A DNA stretch of 64,000 bases from contig NZ_LT635475.1 of NCBI RefSeq assembly GCF_900120165.1, positions 1,550,001 through 1,614,000 of the forward strand. The letters run 5' to 3'. The translations under genes and the position numbers were made by a program. Below the pieces are notes generated by a model, which was not told the DNA's origin, made no database searches, and worked only from the letters and a program-made list of their open reading frames with translations. The stretch comes from Ezakiella massiliensis (lineage in GTDB: Bacteria; Bacillota; Clostridia; Tissierellales; Peptoniphilaceae). Position 1 is the first letter of the stretch. Every line of letters starts with the position of its first letter. Shown piece after piece: positions 1 through 8,059 of the stretch.

Positions 1-452
1 TGTTTTTGGAAGCAGAAGATCCAAGCAAAGACATTCAATTATATATAAATTCACCTGGCGGGCAGGTTACAAGTGGAATGGCGATTTTGGATACCATGCG
101 CCATATCAAGCCAGATGTAAGCACAATTTGCATGGGCATGGCTGCAAGTATGGGAGCACTTTTACTCACCGCTGGCACCAAGGGAAAGAGATATGCCCTG
201 CCAAATGCAGACGTGATGATCCACCAACCACTTGGTGGTAGCCAAGGCCAAGCTGAAGATATTAGAATTCAAGCAGAAAAAATTCTCGAGACAAGGGAAA
301 GAATTAACAATATCTTGGTTGAATGCACAGGTCAAGACATGGAAACAATCCAACGTGACACTGACAGAGACAAGTATATGACTGCTGAAGAAGCTAAAGA
401 ATACGGACTTATAGACAAGGTTTTATATCCAGAGGTAAAAGGTGGCAAATAA
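1..452 (+). CDS. clpP: ATP-dependent Clp protease proteolytic subunit, 5' end missing
   Basis: Serine protease subunit that forms the double-heptamer chamber degrading proteins fed by ClpX or other Clp ATPases in the cytoplasm. The frame is open to the window edge, so the N-terminus lies upstream. About 148 residues remain, starting in the conserved stretch [11 protein letters not shown]. The catalytic triad is visible: Ser in [11 protein letters not shown], His in VMIHQPLGG and Asp in the [11 protein letters not shown] region. The stop overlaps the GTG start of clpX by 11 bases, the usual clpP-clpX operon. The promoter and any CtsR site lie outside the window. Confidence 0.97.
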   Translation, partial: FLEAEDPSKDIQLYINSPGGQVTSGMAILDTMRHIKPDVSTICMGMAASMGALLLTAGTKGKRYALPNADVMIHQPLGGSQGQAEDIRIQAEKILETRERINNILVECTGQDMETIQRDTDRDKYMTAEEAKEYGLIDKVLYPEVKGGK

Positions 453-1665
453 AGAACACTGTTCATTTTGCGGCAGGACTCCTGATGAAGTAAATTTTTT
501 CATAAATGGCATTGACGGATCTATTTGTGATGACTGCATCAGATACTGCCAAGATATGATCGATAGCGAAAGAAATTTCTATAAGGGAATAAAAAACGAT
601 CCAATTTTACTGACACCAAAGCAAATCAAGGAGCGGTTGGATGAGTATGTAATTGGCCAAGAGGAAGCTAAAAAAGTTTTGTCAGTGGCAATGTACAACC
701 ACTACAAGCGCGTCTTTAGGCAAGTGGAATCAGATGTTGAACTGGACAAGAGCAATGTGCTTTTGCTGGGACCAACAGGTTCTGGTAAGACTTTACTTGC
801 CAAGGCCATTGCAACTATACTTGAAGTGCCATTTGCAATTGCGGATGCGACAACATTAACTGAGGCTGGCTATGTTGGAGAAGACGTCGAAAATGTAATT
901 TTAAAACTTCTCCAAGCGGCAGATTTTAATATAGAAGCTGCAGAGCGGGGGATAATTTACATCGATGAAATCGACAAGATCGCTCGTAAGAGTGAAAATG
1001 TAAGCATAACTCGTGACGTAAGTGGTGAGGGAGTCCAACAAGCTCTTTTAAAAATAGTTGAAGGCAATGTTTGCTCAGTCCCCATGCAAGGCGGCCGCAA
1101 GCATCCACAACAAGAGATGATTCAAGTGGATACAACAAATATCCTCTTTATAGTTGGTGGGGCCTTTGATGGATTGGAATCCATTATTGAAAAGCGTTTG
1201 GGCAAAAATGTGATCGGTTTTAACCAAGAACATGAGGCCAAAAAAGATAGGAAGACTGGCGAGCTCTTTGAACTCATGGAAGCCCATGACCTGGTTAAGT
1301 TTGGTTTGATACCAGAACTTGTTGGCAGGCTGCCAGTTCACGTTTCTTTAAATGACTTGGACGAGGCGTCTTTAATTAGGATTTTAACTGAACCAAAGAA
1401 CGCTCTTGTCAGCCAATACCAAGAGCTCTTTAGACTGGACGGCTGCGATTTGGAATTTACCGAACGCGCCCTAAAAGCCATTGCCAAAGAAGCCATTGCT
1501 CGCGAAACTGGAGCAAGGGGTCTGAGGTCTATTATGGAAAAGGTAATGCTGCCATATATGTACGACCTGCCGGATAAAGAAAATGTAAAGCATTTATTAA
1601 TTGACTACAAGAATAAAAAATTCGTAGAATCCATAAACGATTCTACTGATACAGATGAAAAATAA
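442..1665 (+). CDS. clpX: ATP-dependent Clp protease ATP-binding subunit ClpX
   Basis: AAA+ unfoldase that recognises tagged substrates and threads them into ClpP. It begins at a GTG codon preceded by AGAGGT. The N-terminal zinc-binding domain has Cys7, Cys10, Cys29 and Cys32. The AAA+ core shows Walker A GPTGSGKT at residues 110-117, Walker B IIYIDEID, the pore loop GYVGED, the ClpP-docking loop around VIGF, and sensor 2 in [10 protein letters not shown]. The length of 407 residues is normal. It is co-transcribed with clpP and ends at a strong terminator. Confidence 0.98.
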   Translation: MANKEHCSFCGRTPDEVNFFINGIDGSICDDCIRYCQDMIDSERNFYKGIKNDPILLTPKQIKERLDEYVIGQEEAKKVLSVAMYNHYKRVFRQVESDVELDKSNVLLLGPTGSGKTLLAKAIATILEVPFAIADATTLTEAGYVGEDVENVILKLLQAADFNIEAAERGIIYIDEIDKIARKSENVSITRDVSGEGVQQALLKIVEGNVCSVPMQGGRKHPQQEMIQVDTTNILFIVGGAFDGLESIIEKRLGKNVIGFNQEHEAKKDRKTGELFELMEAHDLVKFGLIPELVGRLPVHVSLNDLDEASLIRILTEPKNALVSQYQELFRLDGCDLEFTERALKAIAKEAIARETGARGLRSIMEKVMLPYMYDLPDKENVKHLLIDYKNKKFVESINDSTDTDEK

Positions 1666-1670
1666 AATTA

Positions 1671-1699
1671 AGCTCCGGCTTCAACCTGGAGCTTTTTTC
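1671..1699 (+). terminator. Intrinsic terminator of clpP-clpX
   Basis: Stem AGCTCC (1671-1676) pairs with GGAGCT (1688-1693), followed directly by a T-run. It lies just after the clpX stop. The stretch from 1700 to 1900 is AT-rich and I see no gene in it. Confidence 0.85.
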
Positions 1700-1900
1700 T
1701 TTGAAAAATATTTGTTGGGTAGTAAAACACTAAGAGGTATTGTACTGCCTCTTCTATTTGCAAATTATTTGCGAGAATTTTTCTGCAAAAATATTTTTGA
1801 TTATATCTGATAAAATATTTACAAGAAAATTTTGAATTTTTAATTTAGCCTGCACTTGTTATTATTAATTCTAATAATAAGCACAAGATAATTTTTCCAA

Positions 1901-1938
1901 TAAAAAATCCCAAGCCTGGATGACGATTGGCTTGGGAT
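1901..1938 (-). terminator. Intrinsic terminator of the folT-type gene
   Basis: Perfect 10-bp inverted repeat ATCCCAAGCC (1907-1916) / GGCTTGGGAT (1929-1938). On the minus strand it is followed by TTTTTTA, just past the stop of the minus-strand membrane gene. Confidence 0.88.
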
Positions 1939-1943
1939 AAAAT

Positions 1944-2888
1944 TTAAACTTCTTCTCTTGTTTCTTTTACTTTTGTAAAATCGATTTGTGTTTCCACAAC
2001 CTTTTGTGTGTTCATATACAAGAATGCGTATAGTGGAACGTGCCACAATTGTCTGAGTGCTGCAGCTGATGCTGTAGCAACAAATGGATGAGCAAATAGC
2101 ATTTGCCTAAAGAGTGGAACCAGTATAACTGATGTTATAAATTGTCCAAGGGCAAAGGCCATTAATACATACCAGAAATTGTGTTTTAACTTGCTATTTT
2201 CTCCAGGTAAGACATGGATAATAAATGCTGGGATCGCACCTGTAAGTGCACTTGTTAGGATAAATAGTGGGTTAAAAGCATTTGCAGATGGTCTTACCAA
2301 AAAGGCGATTACGTCTGTGATGCCGCCAATGATAAATCCAGAAATAGGTCCTAGGGCCATACCTGAATAGATGATTGGGAAGCCACCAAAGCTTAGTGGG
2401 CCAACACGAAGTGAGTTAACTGCAACGCCAAGTGCGATAAACATTCCAAAATAGGTAATTTTTCTGGCACCTGTGTGAGAGTTTTCGTGCTTGTAGTTGG
2501 CAAGTTTTAGATAGATAAATCTGCCCAAGAATGCAAGTGCAATAGCTCCAAGTACATATAAAATCATATACTTGTTTAAGTTTGCCATGTGTGCATCAAA
2601 CTCAGCTTGTTTTTGTGCAATTTTTTCTGGTGACCATTTCTTACCGATCTTTAGGGTAACATTTGCTGCCCTGTAAAGGATGCCAGCAAGGATTGCTCCT
2701 CCAGAAACCACCCCTCCAACTGCTGCTCCATTTAGAGCCCCGTGGATTGTTGCCAAAAATAGCGCTCCACAGATTCCCATATAGAGGGGATTAGTTGTGT
2801 TTACAACTAAATAAAAACCTGCAATCGCAAATACTATTGCTGCGATTATGTTGGCAGGTTTTGTGTTGAACTTCAATAATTTTTTCAT
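1944..2888 (-). CDS. folT: Folate-type ECF transporter S component with extended N-terminus
   Basis: Membrane substrate-binding (S) subunit of an energy-coupling-factor importer, most likely for folate. The shared EcfA/EcfT motor is not in this window. The C-terminal half, from about residue 143, has the FolT-like core (RVGPLSFGGFPIIYSGMALG, then ITDVIAFLV), a run of five to six hydrophobic helices. The assignment is strongly supported by the tetrahydrofolate riboswitch directly upstream. At 314 residues it is much longer than typical FolT proteins (about 170-200). The extra first 140 residues hold two or three more membrane segments and a charged linker. Start ATG at 2888 follows AAGGAGG on the minus strand. 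It is monocistronic. Confidence 0.85.
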   Translation of the reverse strand: MKKLLKFNTKPANIIAAIVFAIAGFYLVVNTTNPLYMGICGALFLATIHGALNGAAVGGVVSGGAILAGILYRAANVTLKIGKKWSPEKIAQKQAEFDAHMANLNKYMILYVLGAIALAFLGRFIYLKLANYKHENSHTGARKITYFGMFIALGVAVNSLRVGPLSFGGFPIIYSGMALGPISGFIIGGITDVIAFLVRPSANAFNPLFILTSALTGAIPAFIIHVLPGENSKLKHNFWYVLMAFALGQFITSVILVPLFRQMLFAHPFVATASAAALRQLWHVPLYAFLYMNTQKVVETQIDFTKVKETREEV

Positions 2889-2900
2889 ATAAAACCTCCT

Positions 2901-3022
2901 TAATAACAGAAAAGGAAGCTATTTAATATAGCGAACGCGATGTATAAGCCGCGGACTATCCTTCGTTTTAGAGCTACGTCCCATCTCTAAACACTTTACG
3001 CTTTACACCTACTCTGTTATTA
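2901..3022 (-). promoter_or_regulatory. Tetrahydrofolate (THF) riboswitch
   Basis: Read on the minus strand, the leader carries the conserved THF-I riboswitch core: AGAGTAGGTG near the 5' end, GATGGGACGT, AACGAAGGATAGTCCGCGG and a closing CATCGCG. The outer P1 stem is a perfect 9-bp pairing of TAATAACAG (plus-strand 3014-3022) with CTGTTATTA (plus-strand 2901-2909). Its 3' arm touches the ribosome site AAGGAGG. Folding of P1 should therefore hide the ribosome site when folate cofactor is bound, which indicates control at translation. The motif match is from memory, but agreement over the conserved blocks is strong. Confidence 0.93.
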
Positions 3023-3027
3023 CTTTT

Positions 3028-3056
3028 AGTATACTATTAATGAATATGAATGTCAA
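3028..3056 (-). promoter_or_regulatory. Promoter of the THF riboswitch-folT unit
   Basis: On the minus strand: TTGACA (3051-3056), 17-bp spacer, TATACT (3028-3033). Transcription would start a few bases before the riboswitch. Confidence 0.85.
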
Positions 3057-3119
3057 GGAGATCTGTTTTATTAAAGCTATCTTTGTGCTATAATTTACCT
3101 AGCAAAGATTTTTTTAAAT

Positions 3120-3148
3120 TTGAATTATAGAATTTAATCGTGTATAAT
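3120..3148 (+). promoter_or_regulatory. Promoter of the ftsEX operon
   Basis: TTGAAT (3120-3125), 17-bp spacer, TATAAT (3143-3148), 24 bases before the ftsE start. AGGAGAAG precedes the ATG. Confidence 0.75.
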
Positions 3149-3171
3149 AACCTTTAGAATAGGAGAAGAAT

Positions 3172-4062
3172 ATGATTGTCTTAGAGAATATTACTAAAGA
3201 ATACGAGAAGGGGATTGCTGCTTTAGACGATGTTAGTCTAAAGATAGACGATGGCGAATTCGTTTATCTAATGGGCCACTCGGGGGCAGGTAAATCCACT
3301 TTGACCAGATTACTTTTAAAAGAAATCGAACCAACAGAAGGCAAAATTCTTTTAAATGGTAAGGATATAACATATGTGTCTAGACGTCGAGTCCCTTATA
3401 TCAGAAGATATATAGGTACTATATTTCAAGACTTTAGAATTTTGGAGCAAAAGACAGTTTATGAAAACGTGGCCTTTGCTCTGGAAATTTTGGGTGTAAA
3501 GAGAAAGGAAATCAGACGTAGGGTTCCTATTATTTTGAGCCTGGTTGGTCTTAGTGACAAGGCGAAAAATTTTCCAAACGAACTTTCTGGCGGTGAAAAA
3601 CAAAGGGTTGCAATTGCAAGGGCCATTATAAATGAACCCCATATTTTGATTGCAGACGAACCTACCGGGAACTTGGACTTTGAAACCAGTCTTGAAATCA
3701 TGCAAGTCCTAACGGACATCAATAATCGTGGGACGACAATTTTGATGGCAACCCACGCCAAAGATATTGTAAAGCTCTTGCCCCACAGGGTGGTTGTCTT
3801 AAAAGATGGAAAAGTCGTAACAGACACGGCAAACGAAGGTGAAGAGGTTAGCGACATCGACAAGCACGATGTGGATTACGGTAACCAAAAAATTTGCGAA
3901 ATTGATGAGCTTACTGATGAAGACAAGGCTGATTTAAAAGAAGAAGTTTTTTCCAGGACCATAGAAGAAAACGCCGAATCAAAAGCTCCAGAAGAAGAGC
4001 TTGAAGAAGATATGGCCAAGGCTGAAGTGGAAATGATAGACGAGGTGGAAGATGAAATTTAG
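3172..4062 (+). CDS. ftsE: Cell division ATP-binding protein FtsE with acidic C-terminal tail
   Basis: ATPase of the FtsEX complex, which passes ATP-driven conformational change through the membrane to activate peptidoglycan hydrolases at division. Walker A GHSGAGKS is at residues 35-42, the signature LSGGEKQR starts at 138 and Walker B ILIADEP at 158. Family members are usually about 225-230 residues; this one has 296. The extra tail of roughly 70 residues is rich in Glu and Asp and has no motif I recognise. The gene overlaps ftsX by 11 bases and heads a five-gene operon. Confidence 0.95.
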   Translation: MIVLENITKEYEKGIAALDDVSLKIDDGEFVYLMGHSGAGKSTLTRLLLKEIEPTEGKILLNGKDITYVSRRRVPYIRRYIGTIFQDFRILEQKTVYENVAFALEILGVKRKEIRRRVPIILSLVGLSDKAKNFPNELSGGEKQRVAIARAIINEPHILIADEPTGNLDFETSLEIMQVLTDINNRGTTILMATHAKDIVKLLPHRVVVLKDGKVVTDTANEGEEVSDIDKHDVDYGNQKICEIDELTDEDKADLKEEVFSRTIEENAESKAPEEELEEDMAKAEVEMIDEVEDEI

Positions 4063-4957
4063 AGTTTTTGCAAATATGATCAAGCAAGGCTTCCAAGGTC
4101 TAAACCGCAACAGGTCTATGGGTATGGTAAGCATTGTATCAATCGCAATAGTCCTTGTAATACTTGGCTTAATGTTAATAATGGTTTTGTCAATCAATCA
4201 ATTGGTAATGGATACCAACAAAAAGATGGACCAAATTGATATATTTATAGAAGATAAGTTTGATGTGCCCGATATAGAAGCTATGGCAGATCAGATATCA
4301 GCTATTGGTGGCATAAAAAAAATCAGGTTCAAGTCACCAGCAGAGGGCTTAAAAGAACTCAAGAGTTCCTGGGGCGAAAACGCTTGGCTCTTAGATGAGT
4401 ACGAAGACGAAGAAAAGAATCCGATTCCAAAGTCTTTTGAGATCAGGGTCAACAATATCGAAGACGCTGAGGCAGTTGCAAAAAAACTGGGTAAGATGGA
4501 CGGAGTTTGGAAGGTCAATTACTTTTCTAAGGAAATCGAGCAGATGCTTGCTATTTCAAAATACATTCAAATTGGCGGAATTTTTATGGTCGGCTTTTTA
4601 AGTTTGGTTTCAATCTTCTTGATGTCAAACACAATTAGGCTGGCAGTAAATTCCAGACGGACAGAAATTTCCATTATGAAATGGGTTGGGGCAACAGATG
4701 CCTACATCAAAGGACCATTTTTTATCGAAGGTGTCCTTATGGGCTTTATTGGGTCCTTGATTGCATTTTTAATCGTGGCCTTTGGCTATAGGTATTTTTA
4801 CCTGGAGGCCATCAACAATGTAACCGGTCTCCTGTCATCGGCAATAGTACCGCCAAGCTTTTTCTATAGCGATATGGCAGTTATATTTGCCACCTTGGGC
4901 ATTGGCATTGCAGCCCTTGGCTCACTCATTTCCTTGAAGAGATTTTTGAGGGTATAA
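4052..4957 (+). CDS. ftsX: Cell division protein FtsX (permease-like)
   Basis: Membrane partner of FtsE. It has a cytoplasmic N-terminus, a first membrane helix (VLVILGLMLIMVLSI), a large extracellular domain of about 120 residues, then three membrane helices, the standard four-helix FtsX plan at 301 residues. The conserved RTEISIMKWVGAT turn is present. It relays FtsE ATP hydrolysis to an extracellular hydrolase, here almost certainly the coiled-coil M23 protein encoded by the next gene, whose ATG shares a base with the ftsX stop. Confidence 0.95.
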   Translation: MKFRVFANMIKQGFQGLNRNRSMGMVSIVSIAIVLVILGLMLIMVLSINQLVMDTNKKMDQIDIFIEDKFDVPDIEAMADQISAIGGIKKIRFKSPAEGLKELKSSWGENAWLLDEYEDEEKNPIPKSFEIRVNNIEDAEAVAKKLGKMDGVWKVNYFSKEIEQMLAISKYIQIGGIFMVGFLSLVSIFLMSNTIRLAVNSRRTEISIMKWVGATDAYIKGPFFIEGVLMGFIGSLIAFLIVAFGYRYFYLEAINNVTGLLSSAIVPPSFFYSDMAVIFATLGIGIAALGSLISLKRFLRV

Positions 4958-6075
4958 TGAAAAAGAAAATTTGTATACTTTTGGCAATTCTACTTGCATT
5001 TTCATCTGTAAATTTATACGCAGATGATGTTGAGACTTTGAGAAAAAGAAATGCAGAGATCAAAGAAAAATTAAAGGCAAGCAAGGAAAAGCAAAAAGAG
5101 AATAAAGAAGCAATAGCAAATGAAAGTGCAAATTTGGCCCAGCTAAATCGAAATGTTCAAATTCAAGAGGCTAAGCTAAATGAGCTTTATGCAAAAATTG
5201 AGGGGCTTTTGGGAAATATTAACAATACTAGCCAAGAAATTGTTCAGATGGAAGCAAGTATTGAAGAAAAAAATCAAATGTTTGCCAAGAGAATCCGGGC
5301 CATGTATGTCATGGGGGATGTCAATTATCTGTCGGTCCTCTTAAATTCAAAGGACGTTCACGAGGCCTTAACCAACACATCAATGATGCAGATGCTTTTG
5401 GAATCAGACAAGAGGCTTATAAAAGAAATTTCTGATGCCAAACTCGAACTGGAAAGGAAAAAGAGCCAGCTAGAGGATGACAAGAGGGCTCTGGATGATG
5501 AGAAGGCCAAGGAAGAAAATATAAAAGCTCAAGCTGAGGCAGCAGTTGCACAAAAAAATGCTTATATAGCCCAGCTTAAAAATAATGACGCGGCCTTTGA
5601 AAGAGAACAAAAAGAATTGGAAAAGGACAGCCAAAGAGTGGCGGCTCTTATCCAAGCAGCTCAGCAGTATCAAGGTGGGTCTTATACGGGCGGCAGACTT
5701 GGTTGGCCCCTGCCTGGTCACACAAGGATCTCGAGTCCTTTTGGCTACAGGATGCTTTATGGACGCAAGAACTTTCACACGGGCACAGATATACCAGCTC
5801 CAACTGGGACAACTATTATTGCAGCTGAAGAAGGTCGAGTTACACATGCAGGTTGGCTGGGTTCATATGGACAGCTGGTTGTAATTTCTCACGGAAATGG
5901 AATTTCAACAGCATACGCCCACTGCTCAAGCATAAATGTGGGTGTAGGGCAAGTTGTAAGCAAGGGACAGGCCATTGCTCGTGTAGGAAGCACGGGCAAT
6001 TCCACGGGACCTCACTTGCACTTCGAAGTCAGGGTAAATGGTAAGGCTCAAAACGCAATGGGATGGGTGAGATAA
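4957..6075 (+). CDS. FtsEX-associated peptidoglycan hydrolase, coiled coil plus M23 peptidase
   Basis: Secreted cell-wall hydrolase resembling EnvC/PcsB in plan. The signal peptide covers the first 22 residues (cleavage near LYADD). Residues 25-240 form a long charged coiled coil, expected to dock on the FtsX extracellular domain. The C-terminal M23 (LytM) domain carries zinc ligands in FHTGTDI, AYAHCSS and PHLHFEV, so it looks catalytically intact rather than a degenerate activator like EnvC. Translation is coupled to ftsX (overlap at TAATG). The specific name is not assigned because PcsB uses a CHAP domain and EnvC is inactive. Confidence 0.92.
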   Translation: MKKKICILLAILLAFSSVNLYADDVETLRKRNAEIKEKLKASKEKQKENKEAIANESANLAQLNRNVQIQEAKLNELYAKIEGLLGNINNTSQEIVQMEASIEEKNQMFAKRIRAMYVMGDVNYLSVLLNSKDVHEALTNTSMMQMLLESDKRLIKEISDAKLELERKKSQLEDDKRALDDEKAKEENIKAQAEAAVAQKNAYIAQLKNNDAAFEREQKELEKDSQRVAALIQAAQQYQGGSYTGGRLGWPLPGHTRISSPFGYRMLYGRKNFHTGTDIPAPTGTTIIAAEEGRVTHAGWLGSYGQLVVISHGNGISTAYAHCSSINVGVGQVVSKGQAIARVGSTGNSTGPHLHFEVRVNGKAQNAMGWVR

Positions 6076-7301
6076 TGAAAAATGTAAAAAGAATTTTATT
6101 AATAGTAGGCATAGTCCTTGCAATGTTTGGCTCCTATATTTTTGGAGTAAATAGCGCAAGTGATTTAAACGATTATTCAATAGGCAAGGAAAGCTCTAGC
6201 GATGGAGATATCGCCAAGCTAATGGACAAGAAAACAGAAAAAACCTTAAATGAAATAGTAAATACAATTCAAAAAAATTACTATAAGGACATTACAGACC
6301 AAGAGCTCAATGAAGGAATCCTTCGTGGCGTTGTAGAGAGCTTGGACGACCCATATTCGACCTATATGAACCAAGAGGAATATAAAAAGTTTATGGAAAG
6401 CTCCAATGCCGAATATGTTGGAGTTGGCCTGGTTGTATCTCCTGGAAAGGATGGTTATATAACTGTCGTATCACCTGTAAAGGGGAGCCCAGCAGAAAAG
6501 GCTGGCATCAAAACAGATGACAAGATTTTAAAAGTAAACGGCCAAGAGTATTCAGCCGACAAAATGTCAGACGCAGTTAGCGTTATGCGCGGCAAAGAAG
6601 GAGAAAAAGTAACTCTAACTATCGGCAGAAATGAGAAGAATGGCTTTGTCGAAAAAGATTACGATATAATTAGAAAGAAAATTAAATTAGAAACCGTCTT
6701 TGGCCAAATGCTAGATGACAAGATCGGTTATATTGGCATAACTGAGTTTGACAAACCAACTTACACAGACTTTGTGGACCAATACAAAGAATTGAAAAAA
6801 GACGGAATGAAATCTTTGATTTTGGACTTGCGTGGCAACCCAGGCGGACTCCTAGATATCTGTGCTGACCTAGCTGATTTCTTCCTAGACGAAGGAACTA
6901 TAGTCTACACCAAGTATAAAGACGGAGAAAAAGATTATTATTATTCAGACGCTCAAAAAGAAGACATACCTATGGTCGTTCTTGTAAACGGCGGATCTGC
7001 AAGTGCCAGTGAAATCGTAAGCGGTGCCCTCCAAGACAGGGGCCGTGCGAAAATTATCGGCACACAAACCTTTGGAAAGGGCATAGTTCAAAGAATTTTC
7101 AATCTCAATAACGGTCAAGCCCTAAAGGTAACAGTTAGCGAATACTTTACACCAAAGGACAAAAATATCCACGGCATTGGCATTAAACCGGATATCATTG
7201 TAGAGCTTGACGAAGACGTAAAAGGAATTGGCGTTGAATATTTGGATGAAGACCTACAATTGCAAAAGGCAATTGAAGTTTTAAAGAAAGGAAATAAATA
7301 A
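6075..7301 (+). CDS. S41 C-terminal processing peptidase (CtpA/CtpB type)
   Basis: Secreted or membrane-anchored serine peptidase with an N-terminal membrane helix, a PDZ domain (about residues 105-185, SPVKGSPAEKAGIKTDDKI) and an S41 catalytic domain. The Ser/Lys dyad is at Ser310 (SASASE) and Lys335 (FGKGIVQ). I take the ATG at 6075, which overlaps the upstream stop as TAATG; an in-frame ATG at 6063 inside the hydrolase gene would add four residues. Such peptidases trim wall enzymes, so the preceding FtsEX-linked hydrolase is a plausible substrate (inference from position only). Confidence 0.93.
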   Translation: MKNVKRILLIVGIVLAMFGSYIFGVNSASDLNDYSIGKESSSDGDIAKLMDKKTEKTLNEIVNTIQKNYYKDITDQELNEGILRGVVESLDDPYSTYMNQEEYKKFMESSNAEYVGVGLVVSPGKDGYITVVSPVKGSPAEKAGIKTDDKILKVNGQEYSADKMSDAVSVMRGKEGEKVTLTIGRNEKNGFVEKDYDIIRKKIKLETVFGQMLDDKIGYIGITEFDKPTYTDFVDQYKELKKDGMKSLILDLRGNPGGLLDICADLADFFLDEGTIVYTKYKDGEKDYYYSDAQKEDIPMVVLVNGGSASASEIVSGALQDRGRAKIIGTQTFGKGIVQRIFNLNNGQALKVTVSEYFTPKDKNIHGIGIKPDIIVELDEDVKGIGVEYLDEDLQLQKAIEVLKKGNK

Positions 7302-7534
7302 TGGCAGAATTTAAATATGAAGTATTAAATGAACTTGGAGTTTTTGCTGAGGCAAAGAACGGTTGGACCAAGGAAATCAATATTATTTCTTGGAACGAAG
7401 GCCCAGGTAAAATTGACATCAGAACCTGGAACCCAGACCACTCCAGGATGGGCAAGGGCATTTCACTTTCAAAAGAAGAATTCCTCGCCCTCAAAGGACT
7501 CATAAACGAAATAGACGAAAGCGATCTAGACTAG
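7301..7534 (+). CDS. PC4/YdbC-like single-stranded nucleic acid-binding protein
   Basis: Small 77-residue protein with the pattern of the bacterial YdbC/PC4 family: alternating beta strands with WTKEINIISWN, KIDIRTWNP and MGKGISLSKEEF, then a C-terminal helix. Family members bind single-stranded DNA or RNA as dimers; the cellular role is poorly defined. Its ATG overlaps the stop of the S41 peptidase gene (TAATG) and it closes the operon before a terminator. Confidence 0.8.
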   Translation: MAEFKYEVLNELGVFAEAKNGWTKEINIISWNEGPGKIDIRTWNPDHSRMGKGISLSKEEFLALKGLINEIDESDLD

Positions 7535-7560
7535 TCCCCACAAATATAAAATATAAATTC

Positions 7561-7592
7561 AAGCGGTATGAAATCATATCGCTTTTTTATTT
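7561..7592 (+). terminator. Terminator of the ftsE operon
   Basis: Stem AGCGGTATG / CATATCGCT (one G-U pair) with an AAAT loop and a T6 run, shortly after the PC4-like gene. Confidence 0.87.
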
Positions 7593-7960
7593 GTAGAAAC
7601 TTAAAGAAAATAATTTAATTTACTTTTGAATAATATAGCTAAAAATTTTTCACGAGAAAAAACATTATTGAGTAAGTATAAAAATCAAATTTAAAATGAG
7701 AAATAATAAAAGACTATAGGTATTAATAATTTGAAATAAAAAATGTAATGTAATTGTAATATTGCAAGCAAATTTTAAATTTAATACAAGATGTAGTGGC
7801 ATCAAAAAAGCTTAAGCATAGAAGATATCATGAATTTGATAAAAGAAATTAAAAATAGACACTATATCTAGTATATATATATATATGGCACATATAGAAA
7901 TTTTACAAGTATAAGACAAAAACCATAACTTGTAGTATGTGAACGATCTTATGAGTACAA
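7593..7960. other. AT-rich gap without a gene
   Basis: About 370 bases with no open frame carrying a ribosome site and no RNA I recognise. It includes a short (TA)n run near 7872-7886. It probably serves only as upstream DNA for the surface protein gene. Confidence 0.6.
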
Positions 7961-7966
7961 TATATA

Positions 7967-7995
7967 TTGTTTTATTTTTTATTATAAACTATAAT
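7967..7995 (+). promoter_or_regulatory. Promoter of the LPXTG protein-sortase unit
   Basis: TTGTTT (7967-7972), 17-bp spacer, TATAAT (7990-7995), leaving a 5' leader of roughly 57 bases before the ATG at 8060. Confidence 0.65.
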
Positions 7996-8059
7996 GGTGG
8001 CAAAGATTGGACCAGACTAAGCTTTTGGCCATTTAAAAATATAATATAAGGAGTATATT

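Noticed and set aside
3352..3863. Minus-strand frames opposite ftsE, and similar frames opposite other genes
   Set aside because: They are shadows of well supported genes, with no ribosome sites and no recognisable domains.
7861..7890. (TA)n run as a meaningful repeat
   Set aside because: It is a short low-complexity run in AT-rich DNA without flanking structure.
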